Assembly (NCBI GenBank): GCA_030039165.1
Contig: JASHQM010000225.1
Location: 1 to 45,481, forward strand
Length of the DNA: 45,481 nt
Origin: Candidatus Sulfotelmatobacter sp.
Lineage (GTDB): Bacteria > Acidobacteriota > Terriglobia > Terriglobales > Acidobacteriaceae
Direction of reading: 5' to 3'
In this document: one piece after another, positions 42,708 to 45,481 of the stretch
Position numbering within the stretch: the first letter of the stretch is position 1
Layout: every line of letters begins with the position of its first letter
The notes under the pieces: generated by a model
What the model saw: only the letters and a program-made list of their open reading frames with translations
Told to the model about the DNA's origin: nothing
Database searches by the model: none
Program-made: the position numbers and the translations under genes

Positions 42708-44312
42708 ATGATTGGGCATGGTTCTCGCCACTTTGCTTGTCTGATCGTTTTCCTCGCCTGGGGCATCAGCGGTGCGGGACAGGTGAGCGTCACTACTTAT
42801 CACAATGACAACAGCCGCACGGGTCAGAACCTGCAGGAAACTATTCTCACTCCGGCCAACGTGAACGCCACCAATTTCGGCAAACTATTTTCGCGATCGC
42901 TGGACGGGTATTCCTATGGGCAGCCGCTATATGTTCCGAACGTGACGATTCCCAACCAAGGCACGCACAACGTGGTTTATGTGGTCACGATGAACGACAT
43001 TGTTTATGCGTTCGACGCGGACAGCAACACTGGCGGCAACGCTAAACCTCTTTGGATGGTAAATTTCACTGACCCATCGCAAGGCATTACGGCCGTTCCG
43101 ACGGTCGACTTGCATTGTCCAGACCCGATCACCAACCACGTGGGGATTTTTTCGACTCCGGTGATTGATACGACCAACAACACGATCTTTGTGGTGGCGC
43201 GCACGCTGGAATCGGGAGCGTATTACTTCCGCCTCCACGCGCTGGATATTACGACCGGGGCGGAGAAGTTCGGCGGACCAGTCGCGATCACGGCCAGCGT
43301 GGCGGGGACGGGCACTGGCGCGCAAGGAGGGAAAATCACCTTCAACGCGCAACTCGAAAACCAGCGCGCTGCGCTGTTGTTGCAGAACGATCTTGTGTAC
43401 ATTTCCTTTGGCTCCCTTTGTGACTATGGGGCTTACCACGGATGGTTGATGGCGTACAGCGAAACCAGCCTGACGCAAAGCGCCGTCTGGCTGATCACGC
43501 CGAACGGCAACCGCGGCGCCATCTGGCAAGGCGGCAACGGGCCGGCGGGCGACGATTTGTACAACACGTATGTTTCGGTGGCGAACGGAACTTTCGATGT
43601 AGAGAACGGCGGCATCGATTACGGCGAGAGCGTGGTGAAATTAGGACCTCCGTCAGGCGGAGCGTTCCCCATCTTGGACTATTTCACCCCATACAATTAC
43701 AGTTTTTACGATTCTAAGGATCTCGATCTGGGTTCGTCCGGGCTCGTGCTTTTGCCAACCCAGACGGGCACGTTCTCAAACCTGCTGGTGCAGGGCGACA
43801 AGGCAGGCGACATGTTCTTGATCAATAGCAACGATATGGGACATTACAACTCAGGGAACAATGACCAGATTGTGCAATACCTGGCCGGAGTAGACAGCGG
43901 CATGTGGAGTTCGCCGGCTTGGTGGAACAATTATGTATACATTGGCGCACAGGACGACAGCATCGCGGCCTATTCATTCAATCCGAGCCTTGAATTACTC
44001 TCCACCACGCCAACTTCCGAGACGACTGAAAAGTTTGGTTATCCGGGAACAACCGTATCGATTTCGGCCGATGGAACCAGCAACGGGATTGTGTGGGCGC
44101 TGAACAACTCAACCTACAAAAGCGCAACCGGTGAGGCTTCGCTGCACGCCTATAAGGCCACAGACCTGGCCTCCTCGCTCTACAGCAGCGAAACCGATGC
44201 GCAGCGCGACAACCCAGGAGCGGCGATCAAGTTCACGGTGCCGACCATCGCCAATGGAAAGGTATACATCACCACCCAAGAACACTTGGTGGTTTACGGA
44301 CTCCTCAATTAA
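42708..44312 (+). CDS. Secreted PQQ-like beta-propeller protein
   Basis: 534 residues from ATG 42708, with AAGGGGA about six bases upstream. A signal peptide (about 1-24, ending SGAGQ) is followed by VTTYHNDNSRTGQNLQE and repeated propeller blades: NVVYVVTMNDIVYAFDAD, STPVIDTTNNTIFVVART, PAWWNNYVYIGAQDDSIAAYSF and ANGKVYITTQEHLVVYGL. This is the PQQ/pyrrolo-quinoline-quinone-like propeller architecture common in Acidobacteria, without evidence of PQQ ligands or haem. It is probably an extracellular or periplasmic structural or binding protein; activity unknown. Convergent with the sortilin-like gene, 11 bases apart. Confidence 0.82.
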   Translation: MIGHGSRHFACLIVFLAWGISGAGQVSVTTYHNDNSRTGQNLQETILTPANVNATNFGKLFSRSLDGYSYGQPLYVPNVTIPNQGTHNVVYVVTMNDIVYAFDADSNTGGNAKPLWMVNFTDPSQGITAVPTVDLHCPDPITNHVGIFSTPVIDTTNNTIFVVARTLESGAYYFRLHALDITTGAEKFGGPVAITASVAGTGTGAQGGKITFNAQLENQRAALLLQNDLVYISFGSLCDYGAYHGWLMAYSETSLTQSAVWLITPNGNRGAIWQGGNGPAGDDLYNTYVSVANGTFDVENGGIDYGESVVKLGPPSGGAFPILDYFTPYNYSFYDSKDLDLGSSGLVLLPTQTGTFSNLLVQGDKAGDMFLINSNDMGHYNSGNNDQIVQYLAGVDSGMWSSPAWWNNYVYIGAQDDSIAAYSFNPSLELLSTTPTSETTEKFGYPGTTVSISADGTSNGIVWALNNSTYKSATGEASLHAYKATDLASSLYSSETDAQRDNPGAAIKFTVPTIANGKVYITTQEHLVVYGLLN

Positions 44313-44323
44313 GTATGGTGCCT

Positions 44324-45481
44324 CTACGGCTCAGGCTTGGCCGAGGACTTACCGGCGTCAATTCCCTCGAGTGCAGGCAGATTCGCGTCTTTGAGTTGGT
44401 AGTTTAACTCAGCCAGGCGCTTCGATTTGAAGTCATTCCACTTCGCCAGCGCGGCTGTCATCGCAGCGGTTGATTCGCGATCGAGCTCGAGCGCTTGCTC
44501 CGGAATGGGACGGTCACTGCTCACGACCACTCGCAACGCAGCGCCCAGGCCAGTGTTCGCCTTCTCTAATCCCATCTCGCTGGATGAGCCGCCATTGACG
44601 ATCGAGTTCAGTTTCTTGGAAGCGGCGTCTGCACTAGCTTTTAGATCTGCGTGCTGTTGCAATTTCGTCTGCAGGTCGGAAATCTGTTTCTGCAAAGCTC
44701 GAATCGCCGAGAGCACTTTCCTGCACTCGAGCGCTTGGGAGAAGATCTGGCGCCCGAGTTTGACTTGCCGAGCAAGATCCTGCGGAGTGGCAGTCGACCG
44801 CGGATCCATCGTGATCTGTAGAGGCTGACTCAACTCCTTGCCGTCGACCGTGAGCAGGATTTCATAATCCCCCGGCGCAGTCCGTGGGCCGCGCAGCGCA
44901 CCGTACCCTTCATCGCCGCCCGAATCAGCGAGTTCGGCCCCCCAGGCGAGATTCCAAACAAATCGATGCATGCCGGCAGACTTGTCGAGAACCTGCGGCT
45001 TCGCCAGCCAGCGGTCGGCGATAGGAACCGGCGGACGGTGAGCTTGCGGGACAGGTTCGGAGGAGAAGGTGTGCACGAGACTATGCTGCTGGTCGAAGAT
45101 CTCGAGCGTCACCAATCTTGCAGATGTAGGGAGAAAATAGTCGATTATGGCGCCGTTCGGCGCATTCTCCGCTGTCGGTTCTTCGGGCGGCAGCGGAGTT
45201 CCCATAAAGCCGGCATTATCTATGCGCACCGCGGTTGCAGGACGGTAGAGCCACGCACCGGCTGCGTGCAAATCAGTGACCTGGCGGAGCGGGGTGATAT
45301 CGTCCAGAATCCAGAAGGATCGGCCGTGCGTGGCGATGACGAGATCGTCACCGTGAATGGCGAGATCGCGCACGGAAGTAATCGGTAGATTGAGCTGTAA
45401 AGATTGCCAATGATCGCCGCTATCAAACGAAACGAAAATTCCAAACTCGGTTCCGGCAAACAGCAAGCCCTGGTGAGTTGG
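44324..45481 (-). CDS. BNR/sortilin (VPS10)-like propeller protein (partial, cut by right edge)
   Basis: The minus-strand frame enters from the right edge and ends at 44324; 385 residues of the C-terminus are visible. It starts PTHQGLLFAGTEFGIFVSFDSGDHWQ, the last Asp-box/BNR blade, then LPITSVRDLAIHGDDLVIATHGRSFWILDD, a typical sortilin-like propeller end. A beta-sandwich part (RFVWNLAWGAELADSGG, GPRTAPGDYEILLTVDG) follows, then a helical region (about 235-360, KLGRQIFSQALECRKVLSAI). Such secreted proteins are often annotated as glycosyl hydrolases, but sialidase activity is not shown. The start lies outside the window; the TTG at 45466 is internal. Confidence 0.85.
   Translation of the reverse strand, partial: PTHQGLLFAGTEFGIFVSFDSGDHWQSLQLNLPITSVRDLAIHGDDLVIATHGRSFWILDDITPLRQVTDLHAAGAWLYRPATAVRIDNAGFMGTPLPPEEPTAENAPNGAIIDYFLPTSARLVTLEIFDQQHSLVHTFSSEPVPQAHRPPVPIADRWLAKPQVLDKSAGMHRFVWNLAWGAELADSGGDEGYGALRGPRTAPGDYEILLTVDGKELSQPLQITMDPRSTATPQDLARQVKLGRQIFSQALECRKVLSAIRALQKQISDLQTKLQQHADLKASADAASKKLNSIVNGGSSSEMGLEKANTGLGAALRVVVSSDRPIPEQALELDRESTAAMTAALAKWNDFKSKRLAELNYQLKDANLPALEGIDAGKSSAKPEP

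Overview
The window looks like a chromosomal segment of a soil-type acidobacterium (Acidobacteriota, probably Koribacter/Terriglobia-like). This is inferred, not proven. The grounds are very large Oar-like TonB-dependent receptors with a carboxypeptidase-like front domain and a 'LNGR(N/D)F' motif, tandem membrane Ser/Thr kinases fused to TolB/WD40-type propellers that end in a 'V-x-N-W' motif, a PQQ-like propeller and a sortilin/BNR propeller protein, and frequent GTG/TTG starts. There are no phage genes, transposases, CRISPR arrays, tRNAs or rRNAs that I can support.

Layout, left to right. 1-89: C-terminal tail of a membrane protein cut by the left edge. 112-1626 (minus): efp, acylphosphatase and apt. 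1909-2223 (plus): a YtxH-like membrane protein. 2230-6431 (minus): trpE, trpG, a PilZ protein and an AMIN/FecR-like secreted protein. 6604-7440 (plus): an MBL-fold hydrolase. 7511-18421 (minus): a long co-oriented run of queA, a cysteine dioxygenase overlapping a lipoprotein gene, polA, a stranded C-terminal fragment of a kinase-propeller gene, and two full kinase-propeller genes. 18649-19347 (plus): a class II aldolase. 19365-26240 (minus): an acyltransferase, an Oar-like receptor and a BtuB-like receptor behind a cobalamin riboswitch. 26313-31286 (plus): rel (ppGpp), an ABC-F ATPase and a bactofilin. 31681-36950 (plus): a 1485-residue Oar-like receptor and a pseudopilin. 37059-40335 (minus): a charge-segregated lysine-rich protein, a MltD-type lytic transglycosylase and a small membrane protein. 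40409-41377 (plus): a quinone oxidoreductase. 41410-42279 (minus): an FKBP isomerase. 42708-44312 (plus): a secreted PQQ-like propeller. 44324 to the right edge (minus): a BNR/sortilin-like propeller.

How the genes work together. Most are housekeeping (purine salvage, translation, tryptophan, queuosine, DNA repair, stringent response) mixed with cell-envelope functions: three TonB-dependent receptors, a lytic transglycosylase, a bactofilin, a pseudopilin and an FKBP. The best regulatory element is the B12 riboswitch, followed by a hairpin that can hide the Shine-Dalgarno sequence of the BtuB-like gene. Four genes (rel, queA and both kinases) carry a perfect TATAAT only 5-11 nt before the start codon and no Shine-Dalgarno, which suggests leaderless or near-leaderless mRNAs.

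Most interesting for follow-up: the leaderless pattern; a cysteine dioxygenase with the eukaryote-type Cys-Tyr pair, overlapping a lipoprotein gene; an EF-P with Asn in place of the modifiable Lys/Arg; a kinase-propeller gene remnant next to polA; a histone-H1-like protein with separated acidic and basic halves; and several short dispersed intergenic repeats. I did not see a clearly new multi-gene system. The window is largely ordinary chromosome with these local oddities.
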